64,000 nt of DNA from Homarus americanus (GCF_018991925.1 NW_024722158.1:3084283-3148282); one strand, 5' to 3'. Counted from the stretch's first letter, positions 34,062 through 47,365 are shown. Translations and numbers: made by a program. The notes: generated by a model not told the origin, from the letters alone.

Positions 34062-34236
34062 TAAGGTAGATAGTAAACAGTAAACTGTACAATGTAGACA
34101 GTAAACAGTATACAAGGTAGACAGTAAACAGTATACAAGGTAGACAGTAAACAGTATACAAGGTAGACAGTAAACAGTATACAAGGTAGACAGTAAACAG
34201 TATACAAGGTAGACAGTAAACAGTATACAAGGTAGA
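34062..34236. repeat. 23 bp minisatellite
   Basis: Seven copies of GTAGACAGTAAACAGTATAC plus AAG, 23 bp, near identical except for the first one or two. The Tyr/Leu/Cys frames in all phases come from it. Confidence 0.95.
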
Positions 34237-36341
34237 CATACCCGGTAATGTGCACTTAATTCCATAGTCTAATAGTGCATTAACATAGTATAGTACATAT
34301 ATATATCACTGGGTTAACACATGCTTCCAGTAAGCCCTCACTAGATTTCTTCACAGTCATAAATAAGATGACAAGACAACAAAGAATAAAATGCCACAGC
34401 TTTGTAATTTTACGCCAAAAATCACATTTAACGTTGTTCTTTTAAGGAGATTACAGTAGCTTGAGGTCTAGCCACACATACACACACACTGTATTAAAAT
34501 CTAATTTATATTTACCACTTCAAAAATACTTATTACCTTTGATCTTATATAAACACAAATGAACATGCCATTATCACGACAAGTGTTTCCCTTATTCAGA
34601 CAATTATAATAATATGACGATTATTAAGCCTTCATAACTCTATCATCGTTGTCTGTCATTAAAACAAAACCAACTTAACCCAACACTATCACCCTCCGTA
34701 TGAACAAAGTATAGAAATACGCAAAAAATAAAATACAACAACCACAAACACCGAATAAGAGTTTATCAGAATCAGTTCGGTATAGCCCCTGGTTCTCTGT
34801 CTGTTGTGTCATATCTAATCATTTTAACACACACAATTCACTCCACTTTCTTTAGCCACCACAACCACACTATTTTCTCCCCCACACCGCCCCAGGATAG
34901 TAATAAAGGATGTATACACGTAGTGAGTCAGCCATCAGTTAGTTGAAAACGTGTGATCTTGTTTGTATCATGTGTATCTGTCCGTATGAATGTCCTTAAC
35001 TGTTACAAAATCCCTATTATTCTTATATTTTAATACTACAAGATACTGAAGGTCAGTCTCCACACCAAAAATGGGTCTTAGTTCTTAATTTAACTAAAGG
35101 AATGACAGCACAAGATATTTTTCATCATGAGTAACATCATTAACTGCATTAGTACTGAAGATAAAATAAACACACTTTCCTTAGTTTCCCGACACATACA
35201 ATTTCCTCATTAATATACGTAAGCCTCTGTTCACTGCCTTGTTTTGTAACCATTTGTTCCCTACCATGAGCTAACCACTGTTCCTAATCCATTACACACC
35301 TTATCATTAGTTTCTTTTAATTTTCAATATAAATTTGTTTAATCCTTTCCTTGCTCATAACATAACCTGCAACACATCAGCATCACAAAGGTACACTACA
35401 GTCTAGTCAAAGACAGACCTGCAAGGGTACAAGGTGAGCCCTGAAATCAACTTGTGTAAACTCAATTAACATGCAAACACTGCATCAAGCTTGTCCTCTA
35501 GCAAACAGATCTCCCTCCAAGTTCTCATGTAGAGCTAGAGCTGGGGGCCATTTACACAAACGTCTGACCAGTTACTTCATATACTACTGGGGGAACTATA
35601 CCTTGCTCTGACTGCTCTTCAAACTTTATATCATTTCCTATTCATCCATCTTCCTGCATAGCAAAGTATAATTTCACTTTATTAACATTAGGGAAAATAA
35701 TTTAGTTTTCTACACAGCATTCCAGTAAAGATTAATAATATTACTTTATAACAAAAAATCTCTCCTTTCGATTCTCATCTCTATTCAAAAAAATTTTCTC
35801 TCAATAATGCAAAATCAAACTCGTGACAAAACACCTTCAACTGTCTTATCAGTCAGTAGTTCCCTCCAACACATTTTCAACTCACATTCTGGTAAACATC
35901 TCCCCAACACCTACTTGTTGCATCCTTATTTGGTATGCATCAATATTCTTCCTCACTGTCCACTTTATTCCTCAAAATACTATTTTCTCTTACAACAACT
36001 GTTTCACTGTTTTACAACCCTTATATGATACCCATCGCAAGCCAAACTTCCCTATCTTTTATTTATGTCGGCTGAAGTCATCTTTAAAGATACAGTGCTC
36101 ACCAAATCCTGTCACTTTTCATTTGTTTACCAATGTAGTTATTTTAAGCTAGTCATAGTTTTGACATTTATATAGCAATTAGTGCTTAATAATATTACTT
36201 AACCAAAAAATTTTCATTCCAATGTGTATAGTTTTCATCTCTATTTTTTTTTGGGGGGGGGGGGGCCATTTTTTCATTCCTGGAGCTTAAAGACAATTAT
36301 ATGTGTTGTGAGCTGGGTGCTGGGGGTGTTAGATACTTGGG

Positions 36342-36487
36342 ACCTCATGAAACTTAGGAACCCCAGTTTATTTCATCTGAAGATTAACCAACCTAACACT
36401 AAGCTAATCCCCCACCCCAGGTAACATTAGGGTGGTAAATCCATAGGTGTAATACAGTAAGCTGGGAGGAAACATCTTAAGGGATCC
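36342..36487. mobile_element. Foldback element, short-core copy
   Basis: CCTCATGAAACTTAGGAACC, CAGTTTATTTCATCTGAAGA, TTAACCAACCTAACACTAAG, spacer CCCCCACCCC, then AGGTAACATTAGGGTGGTAA, ATCCATAGGTGTAATACAGT and AAGCTGGGAGGAAACATCTT. Both sub-repeats of both arms can be traced in an otherwise AT-rich region. Confidence 0.65.
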
Positions 36488-36984
36488 AAATTTTTACAGG
36501 TAAATATGCTGGAGATTGTACCAGAAGGTGGTCCACTGCACAACATAAGTGAACTTTATTGTTAACTACAACCAGGCTGCTACACTCCCAGGGTTATAGA
36601 GTGAATGACAGTATTCTATATACTGTACAGAATACTGTATTTAAAACGTCAAATACGTTGTGTCCGTAAGTTGTAAATCGCCCTCACATACATTTTCTCA
36701 GTAATACAGTATAGACTATTTTTATGCTTGAAACATGTTTTCAGTTTGGAGAGAAAAGGTGTTGTATCGTGAAAATTACTACAACACTGTACGTACAGTA
36801 AAGTAGTTACTTGCTCGGTGAGTTCCCTCCTGTATATGACACACTGGTACGGTCTGTAATCTGAGCCAATAACCTAATGTACCTTACAAAACACAACATT
36901 TGTGCATCTACAATATTTACAACCACCACCCAGAAAATGGTTGTATCCTAGCAATAATCTGTCAAGGAGCTGGGAATGGAAAAT

Positions 36985-37044
36985 ACAGTACAGTACAGTA
37001 CAGTACAGTACTGTACAGTACAGTACTGTATTGTATTGTATTGA
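36985..37044. repeat. (CAGTA)n pentanucleotide with internal inversion
   Basis: Five CAGTA units, then CTGTACAGTACAGTACTGTA, then TTGTA units. The tract is palindromic around ACAGTACTGT. Confidence 0.9.
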
Positions 37045-38261
37045 AGCTCCTAGAATATACAGTATCAAGATCAACTTGCTTCAAAAGACTACAAAATAGC
37101 AATTAGCAAGTTTATATTTGCTGGGATATTTTCTCATTTTTTTTTAAATAGTTTTATTCCTCATTTGCATTTTAGTTATTATTTTGGAAATATTAAGGGC
37201 AAATTCACCTGTTAACCCCTTATTTATTTAAAACACGGCTGTGATTTCTCAATTAAGTACAGTACTGTACCGTACTACTATACAAGGAAAATTACATAGC
37301 TACCTAAGCTAAGTGGGATATATATTGTCTGAACACACTTTCACTTAATGTCAGAAACTGTACTGTATTTGTGAAGACAGAATAATCTGCTAATTTCCAA
37401 ACAATATTGTCCATTTTACTTAAGAAGATGTACTGCACTGTACCCTACAATACTAGTGAATAACTTTACATTCAGATTTTCTGGCACAATACAAAATTTA
37501 TTATTCCTTACATATGGTATCATTCAGCTGTCACAAACAATTTGTTACAACTCTTCACGTGTCAGTGTATATACTATACTGTACTCCGCTGACTCTTATG
37601 TATTACCCTGCACAGTGTATGTTAATATCCTGCCTTCAATAAAAACAGATAAATATGTCCATGTGGATTTCATACTCACCGAGTGTCTCCTGTCTTACAC
37701 AAATACGATTATGTTCAATTTTAGGATCATTACATGGCAGATGTTTGGTTCCGTTTCCTTCATATTTACTTCATTTGTTCATAACGAGAGCTATTTCAAG
37801 CTTGCTGACGTTATAATGTTATTACTATGCTTCAGCAATAATATTTTTAAGCGTATAACAAGGGTAGTAATTACACTTGTCCATTAACAATTATGAGACA
37901 CACACTACTCTCTGCTTGACATGTCACACAGAGATTTCCTAAATTATAGAAGAAAGTGAAGAACATGAGAATAAACGAGGGTAAACTTTTATAAATCACA
38001 AGTTAATTCTTCATGCAGGGGCAGTGGTCACGTGGGTCACACACTGGCTACAAGGCAACAAAATTGAAGAATACACGAAAGCAGATAACATGAACCAACT
38101 TTAACAAGACAGTCTATTCTTTAGTCATTACTGTATATTGGGTTAGTTCATATTGCCTGCTTTCAAAAATTGTAAACCCTTAACTTCAGTCATATCATCA
38201 AATTTACCAACACGTGTGACAGTTCGAGCAGTCTCTCTCCCTCTCTGATGATCACTTGAAT

Positions 38262-38600
38262 CAGAGGATAATCATCTCCCTTGGGAAATGTGTCCTGTCA
38301 ATTAGAGGGTCTTCTGATGGCTGACGAGGCTGATCCAAGATCCCAACAGATTGCTGGAGGATGGAGTCAAAGATCTTCTCGTCAACAATGCCACCAACAT
38401 GTTGTATCCTTTGCATCTTTGTGGACTGGTTGTCTTTCAAAAGGCCCCTCCCATATTTTTGGCCATGCTGAAATAGCTGTACAAATTATGAATGTTGGCA
38501 AGGCCACGGATCTCCTTTATCTTGTACCTCCACCACTTGTTCTTAATGTTGCAGGTATTCTTGGCTTCTGTTTAGGCTTCCTGGAGGGCAAAAAAGTACC
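38262..38600 (-). pseudogene. Decayed LINE ORF2 fragment (linker before RT)
   Basis: On the minus strand one frame reads EQKRYFFALQEA, stop (38574-38572), TEAKNTCNIKN, KWWRYKIKEIRGLANIHN, LYSYFSMAKNMGGAF, stop (38439-38437). A second frame overlaps near 38440 and continues LLKDNQSTKMQRIQHVG then IVDEKIFDSILQQSVGILDQ to a stop at 38264-38262. This matches the pattern seen in many animal LINE polyproteins between endonuclease and reverse transcriptase: a WW-K-EIQ-ADxHN-FY block, a LLKD block, then a block ending in SILDQPP. At least one frameshift and one internal stop make it dead. Traces may run on to about 38190 (SERERDCSN). Recognition rests on remembered family patterns, without a search. 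Confidence 0.5.
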
Positions 38601-41600
38601 TCTTCTGCTCTGAGGTTACTTTACTCTGCCAGTATTAAGGAAAACAAGAATCTCCTGACTGCCCTCTCTGATAAAACCCAACATAATGTACTCCACGACG
38701 GGTCCTTCTGTAATTGCTGCTCAAAAAAATATATATATATATTTACAGTACAATAACACATACATGCCCAACAAATTCTGAGGTGTGAATTACAGCCTGT
38801 CTAATCAAAACGAACAAAGTACGTGTAGCATCCATCGTTACCACTCCCCCACACAATCAGAGATGATGGAATAATCCTACCCCTACATGATTATACAGTA
38901 CAGTACTACCCAAGGTCTTGCCAACAAGCATCTCAGAAATCTCAGGCTGGCCCCTAGCCTGCCAGGAAATGCTCATTGAAACAACAGATTGGACTACATT
39001 TGTAAACACCAGCAAAATGATACAAGAGGAATACATACACTCCTACCTTAAACAACACCAATAATTATGTAGCACACTCCAACCTCAGCGTCAATGAGGC
39101 TTGCACTTACGGTATCTTTTTGTAAATAATGGTGTTGGAAAAACATCCTTCCTCAGGGAGGTTAGTGACTCAAGTGTTGGAGTTATTAATATGAACCTGG
39201 CTTATGGCACTGTTAAATGAGGTGTGACCTGTGCAGCATCACACCTCCATGTCTTACTACAAACTGTGAACTCTGATCTATCAATCTCAGCAACAGTTAT
39301 CAGTTAAAGAAAGTGAGTGGTCTTCTGATTTACTATCTGCCATCATGACCTCGGAGGTTTATTTAGAAAAATAAAAAAATGACTGGGTGCATTTAATCAT
39401 GGGTCACACAGAATTGGCCTCAAGATATAAAAATTTAATAGATTCTTCAAGTTGAATCAGAAGAATACCTAATGAACTCACTATCACCCTTCACAAGAGC
39501 AGCTTTAGATAGTGACTCATTCACAAAAATGCTCAAACAGTCTAGTACCGGATACTGTAGTTGATGTGAAAACAGGTAGAGGAAATAACAGAGCAAAGTT
39601 TTTTGCTGGTAACTCTTGAGTAGAAGTTGAATGGGAGATGTAACCTGTTACCGGTACTAGTCCTAAAACTGGAATTTACCAACAAGAGTTGAAGTCCTGA
39701 CATTTAACTAGCTCCCCAAAGGGTATTTGTATTAATGACAAAATAATTAGTTTTTTTTTTTTATATATACAGTATATAAACTTGGGAAGGAACTCAGGAA
39801 AGAAAGATTCTTCACAACATAAAATATCTCACCAAACCTCCATATGAGTCAACAAGATGCAGACACCATACCATACACATCCTAGTTCCAACAACAAGTT
39901 CATCACCAAGGTCCAAGAGCACCTTTCACAGACCATAAAGGTGGCAGGTCAGGGAGTGGACATGCTTTTCTTAAGTCTTAATATATTGTGTAGCCTCCTC
40001 AATCAGTCTTCAAAAATACCCCTTCAGAGTCAATCATCTTAATTTCACTCATCACTGACCTCAAATCATCACATGCTATAGAAATTGGAATATCTAATCC
40101 TGAAGCAGAGATTTCCCCACCAATAACCGACCATCCCTAAAGGAGTTGATTGTCCTGCGGCCAGTAACTGCGAGTCAGTCAGTCTCTCCAAAATAAATTT
40201 GTCTCCTACTTCCTGACTGGACAAAACAAAAACATCACTTTTTGGAGAGATAAAAGCTCACACACAATCACTTGGAAACAAAATTTTTCACCTAATCTGT
40301 TCCATAAAGTAGAATATCATCTAAAATCTTTACACATGCTTGATAATGCCTTGGATCAAAGCAGTTACATGCACAGCAAATATCACATACAGGACACCTA
40401 ATGCAGCTGTTCAGAACACATAGAGCAACTTATCATACTCCTATAAATAGACTACGTATGTCGTGCTGGGGTCATATGCAACGCAAACGTCAGTTATGTG
40501 CAACCCTAATTAGAATTATCAGAGAAAATTATTTCAAAACCCTATCTTTTAGTGCAAGTCACAAGACTCAAGCCAAATGTCAGCATGAAGTGCCAAGTAT
40601 TAGAGAGACTCACACCCTTTATCCCAGGAGCCAGGGTAAAGAATAACTATACCCATATAACTCTTACGTTCTCGCGTGGCACAAAGTCCAATGGTTAAGA
40701 AAATTTCATCAAACTATCAAGCAATGAGCATCTTCACTAATGCAGACGCTTCACTTTGAAGGACTGAATTCAGTAAAATGACCCATAGGAAGTCCAAGGA
40801 AGACGTCATCCCCTTTAGGCCAAGCAAGTGAAGGGTGCAAATCCACTGAGTGAGTTCAATGGTGTTCACGGTGATGCTGGAGATTTAAGCTGAGGTCGCC
40901 ACCCTTAAAACCAATGGTTCATAATCAATGACCTTATTAAAAGAGTGTTACCACCACTGCCTTACTCTTTACATGACATTCTTGAAACAACACAGAAGAT
41001 GATGGAAACCAGACTGATCTTCCAAATGTGATGGTCACTGATGACCCATCATATCCAAATTATGTCACTAATAACTATAACACTAACAACACAGGGTATT
41101 CCACCAAATCTCAGTAAAAATATTGTAATAAAAACTAATATGTTTCATAACAACTGTTTCTAGCCCTGCAGCCACCTGGTTGTTAGAATAAAACAGACTA
41201 AACACAGTATTGATCCTGAAATCCCAGTTTATATCCAAGCACAAATCAAGGGATTGAAAACCCAAGATTTGGACCTCAACTGTGACTGGTGCTACACAGG
41301 GCCATCCATTCAGCTAACTAATCTAGAAAATCAATCCCTGAATTGGTTAAACCTTCCATCTGCAACCATTAGGTTATATATTAGGCTATAACCATATACT
41401 GTATATATATACAGTACAGGTAGATACAATTATATAGTGAGGTAACATTTACTTCAACCAGGAACTGAGAGGAACAAGTGTCTGTCCAGCACTACAAGCA
41501 CCCAAAAGAGGACATGCTGCCATTTTAGACAAGAGATGATGTATGGTGTGAGTTCCTGAGGCCATACCATACAATAATAAGTTACATACAATATAGAATA

Positions 41601-44599
41601 GGTTGAATGACAAATGAAAAAATACTCAGAATAATACCTTCCCTTATCAGTTAGGAAGCAAAAAAGTTTGGTCAGTCCCAATTATAGTTAAATGTCATGT
41701 GTGTTTGTAAGGAGGATGTGGTGCGAGTCACATAGGCAAGAACATCAACAGCGGAGTCATCATGGGTCAAGTCAAAGGAAGTGCCTTTCTTGACAAGGGC
41801 ATGCATTCCTTAGGTGTGTCCCTAATGTATTCTGTGAGGGGGAAATACAATAGTGTTGGGGGTTGTCGATGAACATGAAGTGTATCAAGAAACAGGAGTT
41901 TCAGTCAGAAAGGGCACAGTCCCCCAGTGCAGGCTTCATGTGGGCAAGAACAGCTTCCAACTAGGGCATCAGCATCACAGGAACAATGTATTTCACAGAG
42001 ATCCCCTTGCCAACAGTAGCAACAAGTACGGTACAGTGTTGATGAGGTTGGAAGGGATGTCCGTGAAATGGTCCAGCTTGTGGTTCATCACTTCTATGAC
42101 TGTTAAAGCTAGTAAGCTATACAGTAGTTACCTGTCTTCTTGCAATCCTTCGTGTAACTGGGAACTAAAAAGAGGCTGAACCTGGGGGTAATGGTTGAAC
42201 ATGTTACATGTGTGGAGTGTTCCCAGTTGTGCAATGATAAGATTCTTAAGCCTTCAATACTTGGGCAACCCAATGCTTCTACTCATTGCTCTATGCACGC
42301 GATCTATTAACTCAGATTAAAGTAAGTTTTCCAATTTTTTGTGACTTTCTGACACCAAATACTAGTCGAGAAGTGATTGGCAGTCCGATTTATTCATCTA
42401 GGACCATTATTTGACTTCATTCCGGCTATATTTGGCTACATTTGGGTACATTCGGGTAATTAGTCGGACCCAAAAAAAACAAATGTACATAGAGTACTGT
42501 ATACAATATAGACCGAGGTACTGAGCTAGTGAATTTCATATCACAAGGTACATGGCTGTACAACTACAGGCACCCATCCTGACATAGCTACACACTAACC
42601 TGGACTCTGAAAGATCAATAAACATGTCAACTACGAACAGTCTCATTTAAATACTTCTCCAGTAGTTGGCACTTGGTAACAAATTGATTCAAGGATGTTG
42701 AATTACCTTGAACAAGCTAGCAGAGCCACAGGTTTTAGAGAAAAGTTTGCTGATTGGTCAGACACAACTTGTAATAATACCTCCTGCCACTAGGGTACAG
42801 CTGGTGCACCTGATGGGGTAATGGGTGTAATGAGAATAGGGTGACTCTGTTTACCTATTTGAGTTAAATTATCAACTGTGCAGGACTTCTGAGTTACCCT
42901 TTATGTGTGGGGGTTCTAATCAGTGGGAGCACACATATAGAGACTTTGGGGGAAGGTTAAAATGACCTACTCACACTGATGACACAATCTAATACCAAAC
43001 AACAAACAAACCAGACCTGATGAGCTCCTGTAAGATCTCATGTGGAACAAAACAACTACAGTAATATCCTTTTGAAAGAAGATTCTAGAACATTGTATAT
43101 GGTCATGCAGAACTGTAAAATCCTTAATAAAAAGTGGATGGTATTTAACAAGGTAAAATTCCATCATTACCAAGCTAAAATTGTTAATGTACCATATTTA
43201 TTTTTCTTGTGTTACTTGTGGGTGAATTTTCTTCTCATATCTTTTACTTTACCTTAGACAATTATCAGCAGTTACTCTTACTTCATTATTTATTTTTTTC
43301 ATGCTTTTCGTTACCTCGCAGTGAGAGTGATATTTTCCCAGATAATCAGGAAAGGGGAAATTAAGAAATAAATGGAAAACTCCTATATACATTAATGAAC
43401 AGGATAAAGGCTTCTCCACTATAATTAATTTATCTTTACTTCTGAACACACCCTTAACAGCATCAGCAGTCTGTGAGAGATGTTCATATGTGCCAGACTC
43501 GTCTTCAGCAACAAAAAGTAACACAAATTCCAAAATTCAATTCCTGTAATTTTTTGAGGCAGAAACATGAATAGCTAATTAATTTTAAATTTAGGTACGG
43601 AATAACTCATAATAGCTAGATATACTGTACTAGGTTCAACAGATTACCCTATATCAGATGTCTTACTATGGAATGAGTGTTGCTGGCGCCCAAACGGGAT
43701 CACTAGCAAACTGTGAATAGCACTTGAAACATGAAATAAAGTAAACTTCTAGCTAAATATTTTCTGTGAACTGAACAGCTCCACCAAAATACTGTAGTAC
43801 AATGAGAGAGAGAGAGAACCGGGAGGTTATCTGTTAGGGACAAATGCCTAAAAACCATCATATGCAGCAGAGGAGGTACCAGTAGTGATTGTCAAGTCTC
43901 GTGGGTCTAGACCAAAGGCTTACCGGTAGTGTTGTGCCTATACTCGTGTCATCTAGTGAGGGTGACTGGCTACATATGTTTTGCTCATCCAGTTCTATAA
44001 AACTTTATAGCTTCTAGAATTCATTTTTCCTGTAAAAATCATAAACATCAACCCTAAATTTTCTAATATATATTTTTTTAGGTTAGGTTGGGTCTCATTC
44101 CACATTTTGCTCGTCTTAACAGTGCATGAGACTGCAGCCATCATCATGACAATGGACCACAATACTGATCTTCATAATTACTAACGACACTTCTATGGTG
44201 TTCAGCTGATAACCCTGACTTAAAAAGTCTTGAAATAAGCTTATGATAAAAAAATTGAAACATCTTATTCCCTCATTTTCCTGACATTCCTGTCAATTCA
44301 GTTGTTACACAATTACACTGCCTCAATATTTAATGTTTCATCTGCAAATCTGACATTTTATTTTCAATTAAAATAGATTTAGTTATTAAAATACCATATA
44401 CTGTATATACAAAAATTAAGAAAAAAATAATTTTTCTTGACAAGACTTTTCCACATACAATAATCAAGCCACACTACAACATTACCAAATAAAGAGATAT
44501 ATTGAACACAAATCTAAATATAGGTAAAGTAACTGTTAAACTGGTGTTGAGTGTGTGGTGATGGTGGCCGGTGTACACATGACCTGCGGTGGTGTTTAC

Positions 44600-45220
44600 A
44601 TGTGACGGTGTGGTGTGTCGCCAGTGGGTGTGGTAGTTCTATAATGGGCGTGGTAGCTGCTATGTGGAAGTAGTCGATATAATATGGGTGAGATGGCTAG
44701 TGTCTGGGCGTGGTGGTGGTGATGATGTGGGCGTGTGGCGGTGTGGGCGTACCTGTCATCCTGTGGTACACTTCCCGGATGTTAAGAGAGGAGAGCGAGG
44801 AGGTACTGTAGTAGGTGGGTGTACGGGAGTGTTGCCCTCACTGCTGCCCCTCCCTGCCCCACCAGGGTGATCACAGCCGCGCTAAATAACACCTCAGCCC
44901 GCCCTGTTCTTCCCTGCTACCGCATTATCAACACAGGCTTCACCCAACACTCCACACAACACTACCAGATTTTCATACACTCATTCACTTTCTCCGAGTA
45001 AATATCTATAAATAAGATTCTCAATTCAGGCTCTATTGGATTTCTCAGGCACTGTGATGGCCCGGGTTCCCAGTGGGCATAAATATGTGGACAATCTGGG
45101 GTGGAGGAGCGTCAGTAGCACCACGACGCTGAACCAAAGCTGACTGACAAATACAGCGGTGCATTGTGGGTGGCGGCGCCTGCGCAGTGTCAGGGCGCGC
45201 CGCCACCGCCGACTTTAAAC
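44600..45220. promoter_or_regulatory. CpG-rich promoter-like region at compartment edge
   Basis: The left part has repeated GGGCGTGG/GGGCGTG words (about 44646, 44706, 44729, 44743), which read CCACGCCC on the minus strand, a KLF/EGR-type box. The right part contains CGGTGCATTGTGGGTGG (45157-45173); its reverse complement fits the ZNF143/Staf site (CCCAYAATGCAYYG). Next comes GGCGCCTGCGCAGTG (45175-45189) with an NRF1-like TGCGCA half site, then GGGCGCGCCGCC. This pairing is typical of broad housekeeping promoters in animals. On the minus strand CAG/GTACGC near 44751 would make a usable 5' splice site. Direction and gene are unknown. Confidence 0.4.
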
Positions 45221-45345
45221 CTCTCTCTTGATGAATTCCAAATATTTTCACTAGATAGACAGCTAAATAAAAAGAGAGGTAGAGAGATAGAGAAGTACAA
45301 AGGTATCTAGTAAAATTGCCATACAAGTTCACACCGGTACACCAA

Positions 45346-45510
45346 ATACAGTACAGAGAGTGTGCAGGTATACAGAACAGGTATTTAATGTGTTTAGACA
45401 GTTTACAGCAGGTACTCAGTAAGATTAACAAAGTAGATATGCAGTGTACATAGACAGTACAGTATACAGTAGATGTAAACAGTGTAAACAGACAGTGTAA
45501 GTATATAATT
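45346..45510. repeat. Degenerate ACAGTATACAG-type repeat
   Basis: Words such as AGACAGTACAGTATACAGTA, TGTAAACAGTGTAAACAGAC and TATACAGAACAGG resemble the 23 bp unit at 34062-34236 (AGACAGTAAACAGTATACAA), here without a fixed period. Confidence 0.5.
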
Positions 45511-45539
45511 AATGTTTGTACAGACAGCACTTTGAATTT

Positions 45540-47360
45540 AAAAGTCCCCAGAAAAAAGTAGATCTTTGCTTTCTATCTAACCACTATCACGTGTTTGTTT
45601 TGGTTTATTTCTCTCGCATTCCTCTCATCTTCCTCATTTCTTAAATACCTTTCGTTATTTTTCTTCACCCTGTCTTCTCCATAAATTTAGTACTATTTTC
45701 CCATATAAACACACCATGAATATTAATCTGCCTGTCGTTTCACACAACCAGCAGAGCGGACAGTCATCTATAAATACATGAGACTGACCAGAGCATAATG
45801 GTTCTCACTAAGACATCCGGGTAGTGATGACAGAGAGGCAACATGCTACCACAAGGTTCATTAACTCTTACAGATTTGCTTAAACCCGGATCTTTTTAAC
45901 GAGGAAACAATATCCATAAAATCTTGTCAGCTCGATAAGTTATTACAGTATTAACCTGTCCTGGAAGAGTATTTTTTTTCTTCTGGGGGGAGGGGTAAAC
46001 GAGTGAACATTTTTTGGAAGATTCAATGAAAATATTGCCTAGACAAAGCAGTATTTTAATAATCTAAAGAATCACATCAGAAAAATCTATAAGACAATGC
46101 AACATACATACATACATACTGTACACACATACAAATGAAACATAAATGTACTAAATATTCAAAATTAAAGGATAACATCAAGCAGGAAATTCACTAACAT
46201 TACAAATACACTAATCATGGCTAGCAAGAAGCTGAACTACAAAGATAATCACAGTTATTATACCAACACGCAACAAGCAATCATCACACACACACACACG
46301 ATCTAGTTGATTTAAATCTAAGGTTACAATTGGCTTACCACACTGGAAACACAGGGGCACAACTAACACTCACTTCTGGAATGTTTTGTTTCTCGTCTTT
46401 ACCAGGAGGGAATCTCTTATACACAGTTCCGTATCTTGACTGTGTGACGGGGTAGTGGATAAGGAGTCTAGCAAGGGGTGTTAATATCCAAAGCATTGGT
46501 TTCTGAAAAAATAATATGGGGTTAGTTCATTTATCCTTACTCAATATCCTTGTATAGTTTTACCCAGTTTGAAAATTACCCTAGCAACACATACTAATTT
46601 GAAAATAGTTATAATGAAAAAAAGTGCGTCATAATAGTAGCTTAAACAAGTGCATAAAATATTGACTGAACTTTTATTTACGCAGCAGCTAAAGCTTGGC
46701 AGCTACAGTAGATGTGCTCTCTGTAATCTCCAGCCCCAGGAAGGAAGGTGTTGTACTGTTTCTTCCTCCTGTGGCGGGAGTGAGCTTCAGAAACACTGTT
46801 GAACATGATAAGAAACTTTTGAGAATTCGGTCATCTTAAAGTAGAAACTTTTAAGAATTCGGCCATCTAGATACAGGAGCTTGAAGAGAGCAAGTTACAT
46901 ATACACTCTGGCGCCTCTAATAAGGTAATACATTCAAGTTCCAACGTAAAAAAAAAACCTGTAGGAATCTGATCATGTTTATGACGCCATCTTCATCAAG
47001 TGGGCCTGATAGATGCTCTCTCACATCTCCAAGCGGGAAGAACACTGATGGTACGAGCTATCGGAGCTGCTGAGAATCCGGATCTACTGTATATATTAGT
47101 GCTGGGACACGACTTCTCACGTTACTATGGTAGACTACACTACACATTGGTTGAGAACTATCCAGTCGCCATATTGGAACAAGAATACTCAATATGTTAA
47201 CGAAAATACCGAGACAATAATCGTGATAAAAACGGTTTTCTATATACACTGTATATAATTCTCAATAACATTTTGATAATCACTCCATGAATAACTTGAA
47301 CCAAAACTCGATTCTTAAGCAACAGAAACGTGTGGTAAATTTTGTGAGTTTAAATCTTAA
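45540..47360. other. Unique AT-rich sequence
   Basis: No gene recognised. A 32 bp duplication with AGAAACTTTTGAGAATTCGG lies at 46811-46868. A CGCCATCTT word (YY1-type) is near 46984. A 66-codon frame at 47000-47200 has ordinary composition but no known motif or splice support. Confidence 0.4.
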
Positions 47361-47365
47361 CAGCA

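Larger units (their letters stand above)
33185..44550. other. AT-rich compartment depleted of microsatellites
   Basis: Over about 11 kb there is no GT/AC run above roughly six units and no long GA run apart from one short run near 43805, against roughly one per kb on the left. TACAGTA/TACTGTA words are conspicuous. Two perfect CREs lie at 33797-33804 and 33834-33841. Apart from the items listed separately I see no gene, although hidden short exons are possible. The change in texture may mark a transcribed unit, an intron or an older sequence block. Confidence 0.55.

Noticed and set aside
4574..36424. A recurring peptide HLNIRHPSLFHLK in several frames (4574, 11931, 19487, 36345)
   Set aside because: It is the foldback arm translated in the same frame at different copies, not a conserved protein.
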